DNA from: Pseudohongiella sp.
GTDB taxonomy: Bacteria > Pseudomonadota > Gammaproteobacteria > Pseudomonadales > Pseudohongiellaceae
Reading direction: 5' to 3'
DNA length: 64,000 nucleotides
NCBI RefSeq assembly: GCF_011050365.1
Contig: NZ_DRFV01000013.1
Location: forward strand, 41,808 to 105,807
Each line of letters opens with the position of its first letter. The first letter of the stretch is position 1. Made by a program: the position numbers and the translations under genes. Below the pieces are notes generated by a model. The model was given only the letters and a program-made list of their open reading frames with translations. It was not told the origin of the DNA and made no database searches. Shown here piece by piece: positions 7,967 to 15,980 of this stretch.

Positions 7967-10156
7967 TTGATCAGATTCCTGCTGCTCATTTTACTACCCA
8001 TTTTCGCGTCTGTCGGTGCGCAAGCGCAGACAGCGTCCGCCGAACGTGGTGCCACCCTGTTTCAATCCGAATGTGCCCGCTGTCACGTGCAGGCTGATAT
8101 TGAAATGCGCATCAGCAACGATTGGCTGGGGCGACCCGCCAATGAACTTCACAGCCAGATCATGGCCACCATGCCGGCGGAGACGCCCGGATCACTGAGC
8201 CCGGATCAATACCTGGACCTGACTGCCTACGTGCTGCAGCTTGCCAACGCCACGCAGACAGGTATCGGCATGAGCCTGCCACAGCTGGCGGCGCTGACCA
8301 TCGAGGGCGCAGAAGCCGGTGCCGGACCCGATTATTATCCCTGGACCAGCATGAATGGCGGGCTCAATTCCAATCGTTATTCACCGCTCGAACAGATCAA
8401 TGCCGACAACGTCAATGAGCTTCAGATTGCCTGGACCTGGAACGGCGCCAATTACGGCCCGCGCCCGGAAGGTCTGAATGTGACCTCCCCAATCATGGCC
8501 AACGGTGTGCTGTATGCCACGGTCGGCACTACCCGTAACGTCGTCGCTATCGACGCCGGTACCGGCCAGACGCTGTGGATGTGGCGCCCGCAGGAAGGCG
8601 AGCGTTTTGAAGAATCACCGCGCAAGAACTCCGGCAAGGGTGTTGCTTACTGGACCGATGGCGAACAGGAAACCATATTTGTGGTGACACCTGGCTATTA
8701 TCTGGTAGCGCTGGATGCGCGCGACGGGCGTATGCTCGAGTCATTCGGCACCGGTGGCACACTGGACCTGATGGACGGCATGCGTTTTTCTGAAGTCCGC
8801 GATGACCGCGACATCACACTCACCTTCCCGCCGACCGTAATCGAGGACGTGCTGGTGGTTGGCGCTGCCCACCAGGTCAGCATGCGTCCCCCTACTGCGG
8901 ATAACGTCAAGGGCGACGTTCGGGCCTTTGATATCCGCACCGGCGAGCTGTTGTGGACACATCGCAATATCCCGCGTAAAGGCGAAGAAGGTTATGAAAC
9001 CTGGCTTGACGGATCGGCTCAGCACACTGGCAACGGTGGCGTGTGGACGGCGATGTCGGCCGACCCCGAACTGGGTCTGGTTTACCTGCCGGTAGAGTCC
9101 GGCACCGGTGACCGTTATGGCGGTGACCGTCCGGGCAGAAACCTGTTCACCGGCTCTGTGGTCGCTGTTGACTACCGCACCGGTGAGCGTCAATGGTATT
9201 TCCAGCACCTGCGCCACGATATCTGGGACTATGACACCCCCTCCGCGCCCGTACTGGCTGATCTGCCTGATGGCCGCAAGGTGCTGGTGCAGATGACCAA
9301 GCAGTCCTTTGCTTATGTGCTGGACCGCGAAACCGGTGAACCCATCTGGGAAATGCAGGAGCGGGCGGTACCGCAGACCGACGTTCCCGGCGAGTGGACT
9401 TCACCAACACAGTTGTTCCCGACCAAACCACCAGCCTACGACCGTCAGGGTATCAGCGATGATGATCTGGTGAACTTCACACCGGAGATCCTTGCCCGGG
9501 CCAGACAGGCCGTCAAACCCTATCGTATGGGGCCGTTATTCCAGCCGGCGTCACTGGCGAATGCGGAGGATGGCACCATCGGTACACTCAGCCTGCCCGG
9601 CACGCTGGGCGGTTCCAACTGGGAAGGTGCAGCCTATGATCCGGACACAGGCATGTTATACATCCCGTCGCGTACCGATGTTGCAGTGCTGTCGTTGGTA
9701 CCGGGCGCCGAGTTCTCAGCGGTCGACTGGATCCAGGGCCCGGCGCGGACGCCCAATGTGGATGGCATTCCGATCGTGCAGCCACCGTGGGGCCGTATCA
9801 CCGCGCTCGACCTGACAACCGGCGAGATGGCCTGGTGGATAGCCAATGCGGACACACCGGACCGTATTGCCAATCACCCGCTGCTGAAAGGCGTTGATCT
9901 GGAGCGCACGGGCATTCCGACGCGCGCTGGCCTGCTGGCAACCAAAACCCTGTTGTTTGCCGGAGAAGGTCAGGGCGGCAATCCGATCTTCCGTGCCCAC
10001 GACAAGAGCAGTGGCGAGATCCTAGCTGAAATCGATCTGCCAGCTTCGCAAACAGGCTTGCCAATGACTTACGCCCACCAGGGCAAACAGTACATCGTCA
10101 TGTCTGTCAGTGGTGATGGGCCGGCGCAGTTTGTTGCGTTGACACTGCCCAATTAA
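7967..10156 (+). CDS. Periplasmic PQQ-dependent dehydrogenase with N-terminal cytochrome c domain
   Basis: A TTG at 7967, seven bases after AAGAGGAGA, opens a clean signal peptide (MIRFLLLILLPIF...AQAQ), giving 729 aa. The nominal ATG at 7856 would put a charged stretch ahead of the signal and is unlikely. Residues 25-95 form a small cytochrome c domain with one CxxCH haem site (Cys36, Cys39, His40). The rest is a quinoprotein beta-propeller, with motifs such as HLRHDIWDYD and VLDRETGEPIWEM that are typical of PQQ alcohol/glucose dehydrogenases. It should oxidise an alcohol or sugar in the periplasm and pass electrons to its own haem. In classical quinohaemoproteins the cytochrome is C-terminal; here it is N-terminal. 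The substrate cannot be told from sequence. The gene ends at a strong terminator. Confidence 0.88.
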   Translation: MIRFLLLILLPIFASVGAQAQTASAERGATLFQSECARCHVQADIEMRISNDWLGRPANELHSQIMATMPAETPGSLSPDQYLDLTAYVLQLANATQTGIGMSLPQLAALTIEGAEAGAGPDYYPWTSMNGGLNSNRYSPLEQINADNVNELQIAWTWNGANYGPRPEGLNVTSPIMANGVLYATVGTTRNVVAIDAGTGQTLWMWRPQEGERFEESPRKNSGKGVAYWTDGEQETIFVVTPGYYLVALDARDGRMLESFGTGGTLDLMDGMRFSEVRDDRDITLTFPPTVIEDVLVVGAAHQVSMRPPTADNVKGDVRAFDIRTGELLWTHRNIPRKGEEGYETWLDGSAQHTGNGGVWTAMSADPELGLVYLPVESGTGDRYGGDRPGRNLFTGSVVAVDYRTGERQWYFQHLRHDIWDYDTPSAPVLADLPDGRKVLVQMTKQSFAYVLDRETGEPIWEMQERAVPQTDVPGEWTSPTQLFPTKPPAYDRQGISDDDLVNFTPEILARARQAVKPYRMGPLFQPASLANAEDGTIGTLSLPGTLGGSNWEGAAYDPDTGMLYIPSRTDVAVLSLVPGAEFSAVDWIQGPARTPNVDGIPIVQPPWGRITALDLTTGEMAWWIANADTPDRIANHPLLKGVDLERTGIPTRAGLLATKTLLFAGEGQGGNPIFRAHDKSSGEILAEIDLPASQTGLPMTYAHQGKQYIVMSVSGDGPAQFVALTLPN

Positions 10157-10200
10157 AAACCTGATCCACCCGGAGACCTTGGCCAGCAAGGCCTGACGAC

Positions 10201-10234
10201 AAAAACGGCGCCCATTGACGGCGCCGTTTTTTTT
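10201..10234 (+). terminator. Rho-independent terminator after the PQQ dehydrogenase
   Basis: A 12-bp stem (AAAAACGGCGCC with GGCGCCGTTTTT) encloses the loop CATTGAC and runs into eight T residues. It starts 45 nt after the dehydrogenase stop. The A-tract on the left arm means it could also work on the minus strand. Confidence 0.93.
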
Positions 10235-10407
10235 GTGCTGAACAAATGCAAACCCGCCGGTTTAGACAACAGGGAGCTATTTTGATATACTTATCACGTT
10301 CTCAATATTCATAGATAAAAACTATAAAGAACTGATATTGTCGAACACATGTATCAATGTCAGCTTACATCATCTTTTCATTAACAAAGGGAAACAAACT
10401 GTTTGTT
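10235..10407 (+). promoter_or_regulatory. AT-rich leader likely carrying the ectABC promoter
   Basis: This ~170-bp stretch between the terminator and ectA is clearly richer in A+T than its surroundings, with runs such as TTTGATATAC and ATAAAAACTATAAAG. I could not fix a single convincing -35/-10 pair. Ectoine operons are usually induced by salt from such a leader, but regulation here is an inference; no ectR-like regulator gene is adjacent. Confidence 0.4.
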
Positions 10408-10968
10408 ATGACTACTTTTCAAGAAGCGCCAGCGCTTCAAGAAAGACCCGACCCCCGACAAGACATTCAATTACGCACCCCCAAATCGGAAGACGGTGCG
10501 CCTGTCCATAATCTGATTCGCAAAAGCGCGTTTCTGGACGATAACTCCCTGTACTGCTATCTGGCCATCTGCACGCATTTCTCGCAGACCAGTATTGTTG
10601 CCACCATGGGCGAAGATATCGTTGGCCTTGTGACGGCATACATTCCACCAGAGCAGCCGGACACCTTGTTTGTCTGGCAGGTAGCCGTTGACACGGTTGC
10701 TCAGAAGCAGGGACTGGCCGGCCGCATGCTGAACGCCATACTGGCATCCGACGCAAGCAAAGCCGTTCGATTTGTGGAAACCACTGTGACCAGCGACAAC
10801 GCCGCTTCGCGAGCGATGTTTGCTTCCCTGGCCCGACGCAATAATTGCAGCATTGAAGAATCTGTCATGTTTGACAGGCAGACTCATTTTCTCAATCTGC
10901 ACGACACAGAATACAAGTTGAGAATTGGACCTCTTGGCAAAGACAGCCCCAAAGGAGAACAAAAATGA
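10408..10968 (+). CDS. ectA: L-2,4-diaminobutyrate N-acetyltransferase (ectoine synthesis)
   Basis: This GNAT-family acetyltransferase transfers acetyl from acetyl-CoA to 2,4-diaminobutyrate, the second step of ectoine synthesis. With the ATG at 10408 it is 186 aa, close to the family size. The sequence shows the EctA opening (LRTPKSEDGAPVHNLIRKS), the DDNSLYCYLAICTHF segment and the acetyl-CoA loop around VAVDTVAQKQGLAGRML. The start is uncertain: the ATG at 10357 adds 17 residues, and the AAGGGA at 10387 would fit a CTG at 10399 better than the chosen ATG. Its stop overlaps the ectB start (ATGA), indicating coupling. Confidence 0.93.
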   Translation: MTTFQEAPALQERPDPRQDIQLRTPKSEDGAPVHNLIRKSAFLDDNSLYCYLAICTHFSQTSIVATMGEDIVGLVTAYIPPEQPDTLFVWQVAVDTVAQKQGLAGRMLNAILASDASKAVRFVETTVTSDNAASRAMFASLARRNNCSIEESVMFDRQTHFLNLHDTEYKLRIGPLGKDSPKGEQK

Positions 10969-12239
10969 CAAACATCTTTAAAGACATCGAATCTGAAGTA
11001 CAAAGTTACGCGCGTGCCTTTCCGGTCATTTTTGACAAAGCTCAGGGCGCGTATCTATATGACACAGACGGCAACGCCTATCTGGATTTTCTTGCCGGAG
11101 CAGGCACGCTGAACTATGGTCACAACAACCCGGTACTGAAAAAGGCACTGCTCGAATACATTGAGCGTGACGGTATTGCACACGGCCTGGACATGCACAC
11201 GAGTGCCAAGGAAGAGTTCCTGACCAATCTCAATGAGCTGATCTTCAAGCCGCGCGACATGAACTACATGGTTCAGTTCACCGGCCCGACTGGTACCAAC
11301 GCCGTAGAAGCTGCGCTGAAGATTGCCCGCAACGTGACCGGCCGTCACAACATCGTCGCCTTTACCAACGGCTTCCACGGGGTATCCCTGGGCGCCATGG
11401 CAGCGACCGGTAACTCACATCACCGCGATGCTTCAGGCATTCCGCTGGGCGGCGTGACACACTTGCCATACTCGAATTACATGGGCGAAGAGCTGGACAC
11501 CGTGAAGTTCTTCGAAAACCTGCTGGAAGATTCATCCAGCGGTCTGGACAAGCCTGCTGCTGTTATCCTGGAAACTATCCAGGGTGAAGGTGGTTTGAAC
11601 GTGGCCAGCAACGATTGGCTGCGCGCCATCGAGAAGTTGTGCCGCAAGCACGACATTATCCTGATCGCCGACGATATCCAGGCCGGTTGTGGTCGTTCGG
11701 GACGTTTCTTCAGCTTTGAAGAGTCGGGCATCAAGCCCGACCTTATTACGCTGTCGAAATCGCTGAGCGGTTATGGTCTGCCCTTCGCGGTCACACTGAT
11801 TAAACCAGAGCTGGACACATGGAAGCCCGGTGAGCACAACGGTACCTTCCGCGGCAACAACCATGCTTTTGTAACGGCGAATGCTGCACTTAAAGAATTC
11901 TGGTCAGACGACAAATTCCAGACCGACGTGCAAAAGAAAATCGCGCACCTGACCATGCGCCTGAAGAAAATCGCGGGCAAGTACGACAGGAAGCTGGTCA
12001 AGGCCAAGGGCCGTGGCTTCATGCAGGGCCTTGAGTGTCGAGATGGCGAGTTGGCAGGCAAGATCTGCAAATACGCTTTCACCAAGAACCTCGTCATTGA
12101 AACCAGTGGCGCCGACAGTCAGGTCGTGAAGTGCCTGTGTCCTTTGATCATCACCATGGAAGAGCTGGACAAAGGTCTCGATATACTGGAAGAAGCTGTG
12201 GCACATACTTTCCAGAAAGAGCTCAGCATAGCGTCCTGA
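10965..12239 (+). CDS. ectB: Diaminobutyrate-2-oxoglutarate transaminase (ectoine synthesis)
   Basis: This 424-residue class III PLP aminotransferase converts aspartate semialdehyde plus glutamate to 2,4-diaminobutyrate, the first committed step of ectoine synthesis. The PLP-binding lysine is Lys265 in ITLSKSLSG. The cofactor-binding ADDIQAGCGRSG and the FTGPTGTNAVEAALK glycine loop are intact. It overlaps ectA by four bases and is followed after 53 nt by ectC. The gap to ectC holds a small inverted repeat and a strong ribosome site (AGAAGGAGA). Confidence 0.96.
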   Translation: MTNIFKDIESEVQSYARAFPVIFDKAQGAYLYDTDGNAYLDFLAGAGTLNYGHNNPVLKKALLEYIERDGIAHGLDMHTSAKEEFLTNLNELIFKPRDMNYMVQFTGPTGTNAVEAALKIARNVTGRHNIVAFTNGFHGVSLGAMAATGNSHHRDASGIPLGGVTHLPYSNYMGEELDTVKFFENLLEDSSSGLDKPAAVILETIQGEGGLNVASNDWLRAIEKLCRKHDIILIADDIQAGCGRSGRFFSFEESGIKPDLITLSKSLSGYGLPFAVTLIKPELDTWKPGEHNGTFRGNNHAFVTANAALKEFWSDDKFQTDVQKKIAHLTMRLKKIAGKYDRKLVKAKGRGFMQGLECRDGELAGKICKYAFTKNLVIETSGADSQVVKCLCPLIITMEELDKGLDILEEAVAHTFQKELSIAS

Positions 12240-12247
12240 GACGCCGA

Positions 12248-12264
12248 CTGATCATTTAGATCAG
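12248..12264 (+). repeat. Small inverted repeat in the ectB-ectC gap
   Basis: CTGATC, a 5-nt spacer ATTTA, then GATCAG form a perfect 6-bp hairpin starting 8 nt after the ectB stop and ending ~20 nt before the ectC ribosome site. There is no T-tract, so it is not an intrinsic terminator. It could be an mRNA stability or processing hairpin, or a protein site; the role is unknown. Confidence 0.5.
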
Positions 12265-12292
12265 ACATTTACCGAAGCTAGAAGGAGACAGC

Positions 12293-12676
12293 ATGATAGT
12301 CAGACAGTTACAGGAATGTGAACAGAGCGATCGAAGCGTAAAGTCGAAAACCTGGCAGAGTGTGCGCATGTTGCTGGCAGACGACAACATGGGTTTCTCG
12401 TTTCATATCACCACCATTTTCGCTGACACTGAAACCCACATGCATTACAAGAACCACCTCGAGTCGGTGTACTGCATTTCCGGGAAAGGTGAAATCAAGG
12501 ATTTGGCTACTGGGCAGACTCACGCGATAACGCCTGGCACTCTGTACGTGCTGGACAAGCATGACAAGCATATCCTTTATGCACATGAAGAATTGAGCTT
12601 GGCCTGTGTCTTCAACCCACCGGTAACCGGTCGCGAAGTACATGATGCCGATGGGGCCTACCCCGCGTCATCCTGA
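12293..12676 (+). CDS. ectC: L-ectoine synthase
   Basis: This 127-residue cupin-type lyase closes the ring of N-gamma-acetyl-diaminobutyrate to give ectoine. The opening [16 protein letters not shown], the metal-binding region around [19 protein letters not shown] and the later [23 protein letters not shown] are all characteristic. A good ribosome site (AGAAGGAGA) precedes the ATG. It ends the operon: no ectD hydroxylase or dedicated aspartokinase follows, and a strong terminator lies just downstream. Confidence 0.96.
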   Translation: MIVRQLQECEQSDRSVKSKTWQSVRMLLADDNMGFSFHITTIFADTETHMHYKNHLESVYCISGKGEIKDLATGQTHAITPGTLYVLDKHDKHILYAHEELSLACVFNPPVTGREVHDADGAYPASS

Positions 12677-12690
12677 TCGCGTTATCGAAC

Positions 12691-12730
12691 AAAAAAGCCC
12701 GCCCCTGATATATCAGGGGCGGGCTTTTTT
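12691..12730. terminator. Bidirectional Rho-independent terminator between ectC and the minus-strand unit
   Basis: This is an 18-bp near-perfect palindrome: A6-GCCCGCCCCTGA, loop TATA, then TCAGGGGCGGGC-T6. Both strands end in a T-run, so it can stop transcription from ectC on the plus strand and from the convergent membrane-protein gene on the minus strand. Confidence 0.95.
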
Positions 12731-12786
12731 GTGTCTGCCTAATGCGCGTGGCCGAAGTGTTCTGGTCAACTAGATCCGGACACAGA

Positions 12787-13362
12787 CTAGAATGCGGTAA
12801 GGCCAGTTACGGGAATGATACTGGAAACCAGAATCAGGTACGCCAGATTGAAGAACAATAGCCCATAGTGCACGGTACGATTGTGCGTAAACAATAACCA
12901 GATGACCGAAAAACTGACCAGCACGGTACCCAGTGTGCGTCGCTCCCAGGTGTCGGCAAAGTCAGGCAGAAGCGGGTCTGACGCCCGTGACAGCACCAGA
13001 AAGATGATCACCATGCAGAAAAACCAGTTCTTGGTCTGAAAGTAGTGCACCTCCAGATCCATCTTCTGGTAATAGCGCAGCTCCGGGGTCAATACAAAGG
13101 TCAACAACACCATCATGATGGGCGCCGCCAGGAACAACACCATTGGCGCAACCTTGGTAAAATTGTAAGCCTGATATTCCCAGAAGCCCAGGTAATGGTA
13201 GGTAATGATGATCAGCAACCAGACTGACCAGCCGGCCAGCAGCCAGGGATGGCTGACGCGGTGCCGGGCGCGGATAATCTTGCCCCAGCCCATCAGCAGC
13301 TCCGCCATGGCAAAGGCAACCACAACCGAGACGAACATCATGATGAACTCGAATTTGGACAA
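12787..13362 (-). CDS. Uncharacterised multi-helix inner-membrane protein
   Basis: The 191-residue protein starts with TTG at 13362, eight bases after AGGAGT. It has about six hydrophobic segments. The opening (KFEFIMMFVSVVVAFAMAELL, followed by GWGKIIRARHRV) resembles a recurring family of small bacterial membrane proteins with no assigned function. It starts 5 nt after the stop of the receiver-like gene and is almost certainly co-transcribed with it. I cannot assign a substrate or role. Confidence 0.75.
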   Translation of the reverse strand: MSKFEFIMMFVSVVVAFAMAELLMGWGKIIRARHRVSHPWLLAGWSVWLLIIITYHYLGFWEYQAYNFTKVAPMVLFLAAPIMMVLLTFVLTPELRYYQKMDLEVHYFQTKNWFFCMVIIFLVLSRASDPLLPDFADTWERRTLGTVLVSFSVIWLLFTHNRTVHYGLLFFNLAYLILVSSIIPVTGLTAF

Positions 13363-13367
13363 GCGAG

Positions 13368-13856
13368 TTACTCCTGATCTTTCTCCGCAAGAAAGCTGGA
13401 CAATGCCTGTTTGTTCAACACTTCGGCGTTGTCCCGATAAACAATCTGTTCCAGCAGCTCTGCCAGAGACTTTTTGAAATCATCGGGATGCAGATAAGCG
13501 GCAACGTGACCATCGTCCGGTTCCAGTGCCCGCTGCTTGAGGTCATCACGATGATCTTCGCTGATGATAATTACCGGTGACGGGTCGCGCAACGGGCTCT
13601 TGCGCTCTATGGCCCGCAACCGATACAGGAACTGATCACGTGGTTTTTTATGGCTGTTCCAGCCAGTAATAATGCAGGCCAGCTTGTTGGTCAGCCAGCC
13701 AAAGCCACGATCATACTGGTGTACAGCATCCATGGCATTGGCTTCATTATAGGTATTGATGCTGGTGTATTTACCGGTAATACCGATTTCTGCAGCCACG
13801 TCGTCTACCAGACGATTATCAATGTCGTAAATAAGGATAACAGGTTTAAAACGCAT
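13368..13856 (-). CDS. Degenerate response-regulator receiver-like protein
   Basis: The 162-residue protein has the alternating beta/alpha pattern of a receiver domain: VILIYDIDN at strand 1 (acidic pocket), LACIITGW at strand 3, PVIIISEDH at strand 4 and VAAYLHPDDFKKSLAELL at strand 5/helix 5. At strand 3, where the phosphorylated Asp normally sits, the sequence is IITGWN with no Asp, so it probably cannot be phosphorylated. There is no output domain. It precedes the membrane protein by 5 nt, suggesting the pair acts together. The fold assignment is an inference from the pattern. Confidence 0.65.
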   Translation of the reverse strand: MRFKPVILIYDIDNRLVDDVAAEIGITGKYTSINTYNEANAMDAVHQYDRGFGWLTNKLACIITGWNSHKKPRDQFLYRLRAIERKSPLRDPSPVIIISEDHRDDLKQRALEPDDGHVAAYLHPDDFKKSLAELLEQIVYRDNAEVLNKQALSSFLAEKDQE

Positions 13857-13877
13857 TCCGTGCCCTCAGGCTTTTCG

Positions 13878-14564
13878 TTATTCTTTTGTGATCGCGTGTT
13901 TAATCAAAACACTGGCCGAGACCGGCTCACGTGTTGTTCGGGTGCGATTGGCTGGCACCGAGGTATCTTCATAGCCAAACGCCAGCCCGAACAGTATACG
14001 GGTTTCATCGCCCAGGCCAAAGGCATCACGCACCAGCTCCGGATAGTTGCGCATGGTACCCATCGGGCAGCTGTGCACGCCATTGGCCACCATCGCCAGC
14101 ATCAGATTCTGCGCATACATGCCGACATCAATCGCCACGGTAGTGCCAAAGGCCCTGTCCATGCCAATAAATGCCATGTAAGGCGCATCAAAAAATTCAA
14201 AATTGCGCAGAACTGCCCGCTCGCGACCTTCCCGGTCGTGGCGTTCAATGCCCATTTGCGAATACAACGCAACCGCACACTCCACCTGTCGTTTGCGATA
14301 TTCACCGTCAAAGTCGCCGCGGTATTCATAGTCCGGGTTGGCCGGTTCGCGGGCAATGACGCGACGCTGCATTTCGGCGCTGAGCTGATCACGCAGATCG
14401 CCGGTGGCGACAAACACCTTCCACGGCTGCACGTTGCAGTTGGACGGCGCCAACTGCGCCAGTGCAAAAATCCGGGTCAGCACCTCGTCGGGAATGGCAT
14501 CGGGCAGGTAACCACGAACCGAGCGGCGCTGATGGATCGCATCGTGAAGCGTCATGCCAGCCAT
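13878..14564 (-). CDS. Nitroreductase-family FMN oxidoreductase
   Basis: The 228-residue protein starts with the nitroreductase signature IHQRRSVRGY (phosphate-binding RRS), followed by LAPSNCNVQPWKVFV, the flavin-contact region. Later NLMLAMVANGVHSCPMG and ILFGLAFGYED complete the family pattern. Such enzymes use NAD(P)H and FMN to reduce nitro-aromatics, quinones or enones. The start overlaps the upstream SDR stop by one base (TGATG); a second Met three codons in is also possible. Coupling with the SDR suggests a shared redox pathway. Confidence 0.9.
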   Translation of the reverse strand: MAGMTLHDAIHQRRSVRGYLPDAIPDEVLTRIFALAQLAPSNCNVQPWKVFVATGDLRDQLSAEMQRRVIAREPANPDYEYRGDFDGEYRKRQVECAVALYSQMGIERHDREGRERAVLRNFEFFDAPYMAFIGMDRAFGTTVAIDVGMYAQNLMLAMVANGVHSCPMGTMRNYPELVRDAFGLGDETRILFGLAFGYEDTSVPANRTRTTREPVSASVLIKHAITKE

Positions 14565-15295
14565 CAGCTTAACAACTGTCCGCCGTCAACATCGACGGTC
14601 GTCCCGGTGGCATACCCATTCAGCATCAGGTACACCAGAGCGCTGGCGACCTCTTCCGGGCGGCCGATACGGCGCACCAGTTGCCCCTGGGTCATGGCGG
14701 CGACGCGCTCTGACTTGTCGGCGCCCATCCAGTCAAACAGCGCAGTGTCAACAATACCAGGCGACACAACATTGACCCGGACAGGGCTCAGCTCGACTGC
14801 CAGGCAGCGCACCATGTTCTCGACAGCGCCGCCGACACAGCTCAGCGCCGACATATTGGGTTTGTAACGTCGCGCCGGCGCGCCGCTGACAAAGGTGATG
14901 CTGCCATCTTTGGCGACAAATGGTGCGCCCAGGCGGGCGACTTTGGCGTAACCCCACAGCTTGCCGAAGGCGGCCTGGAACTGCTCTTCGGTCTGCTCTA
15001 TAAATGGCTTTAGCGTGCGCGTGCCGCCGGTGGCTGCTGACACCAGATGATCAATGTGGCCTATTTCCGTGAACAGACGCGTCATGGCTGCATCATCGTG
15101 GGTATCCAGTTGCACCAACTCCACCTTGCCGTCGGTGGCTTCGCGTGCTTTATCCATGTGTTCGGCCGACCGTCCACATGCCCAGACTTTACCGCCCAGT
15201 TTGCTGGCCGCCATCGCGGTGGCCAGACCAATGCCCGATGTACCACCGATAACCACGACGTTTTTCCCATCCAGCACAGTCTCTGGTGCCTGCAT
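14564..15295 (-). CDS. SDR-family protein lacking the catalytic Tyr and Lys
   Basis: The 243-residue protein has a Rossmann fold with the nucleotide loop GGTSGIG (17-23), followed by RVNVVSPGIVDT and a C-terminal YATGTTVDVDGGQLL typical of classical short-chain dehydrogenases. At the active site, Ser137 is kept, but the YxxxK pair is replaced: alignment puts Leu151 where Tyr should be and Gly155 where Lys should be (SALSCVGGAVEN). It is therefore either a non-classical enzyme or a binding protein. Divergent SDRs of this type, with small residues at YxxxK, exist in other Proteobacteria. It heads a two-gene unit with the nitroreductase. Confidence 0.85.
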   Translation of the reverse strand: MQAPETVLDGKNVVVIGGTSGIGLATAMAASKLGGKVWACGRSAEHMDKAREATDGKVELVQLDTHDDAAMTRLFTEIGHIDHLVSAATGGTRTLKPFIEQTEEQFQAAFGKLWGYAKVARLGAPFVAKDGSITFVSGAPARRYKPNMSALSCVGGAVENMVRCLAVELSPVRVNVVSPGIVDTALFDWMGADKSERVAAMTQGQLVRRIGRPEEVASALVYLMLNGYATGTTVDVDGGQLLS

Positions 15296-15538
15296 AAAAC
15301 CTCTCCAACTTGATTTGCGAATGGCGCGATATTAGCACAAATGCGATCAGACCTGCCTCCGTGCCTGACACAGTGTCAAAAACCGTGAAGCAACGCACAT
15401 CTTTAACCCGTTTGGGCAGTTGCCAAGTGCCGGAGAACAAGGATAATACACAGCGTCAGTTGTATGCCTGAATGCATTCACAAATTGCCCCGGCAATTGA
15501 CAGCATGCAGGCGTTGAAACACTCATGAGGCTCTTCCT

Positions 15539-15886
15539 ATGCACCATTCAATTATCCGGTCTATTTTTAAATACCGTCGTCTGCCGATGCTCTGCGCATT
15601 GCCGCTGATACTTGCGGCCTGCGGCAACAGCTGGGTGCAGGTTACCCCTGAAGGCGAGCGCGTCAGCCTGGCCACGGCCGCTGAAATAAACAATTGCCGC
15701 CGTATTGGTGCCGCCAACGTTAATGCGCTGGACAGCATCGGGTTTGTCAATCGCGGCGCCAACCGGCTGCAGGACGAGCTGGTCAACCTGGCCCGCAACG
15801 AGGCCGGCGAAGCCGGTGGCAACCGCGTGGTACCGGAGTCGACCATAAATGAAGGCCGTCAGACCTTCGGCATCTATCAGTGCTGA
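15539..15886 (+). CDS. Small DUF4156-type lipoprotein
   Basis: The 115-residue protein has an N-terminal signal ending in the lipobox LAAC, then WVQVTPEGERVSL and INNCRRIGAANVNAL, the pattern of the DUF4156 lipoprotein family. It ends with a Cys (IYQC). A GAGG site lies nine bases before the ATG. Three cysteines follow the lipidation site region (Cys after INN, final Cys), which may pair. Function is unknown; it is predicted to be anchored in the envelope. It stands alone, ~95 bp upstream of the MMPL operon. Confidence 0.82.
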   Translation: MHHSIIRSIFKYRRLPMLCALPLILAACGNSWVQVTPEGERVSLATAAEINNCRRIGAANVNALDSIGFVNRGANRLQDELVNLARNEAGEAGGNRVVPESTINEGRQTFGIYQC

Positions 15887-15980
15887 AAAGAACCACCACG
15901 GCCAGGCACTAACTTTCAATCAATAACAATAATTCAGTCCTTGTGTTAAGCGGTAACAGGACGTACTTGGAGTCACCCCG

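Noticed and set aside
15296..15538. Gap between the SDR and the DUF4156 lipoprotein
   Set aside because: No coding frame with a ribosome site and no clear RNA structure were seen.
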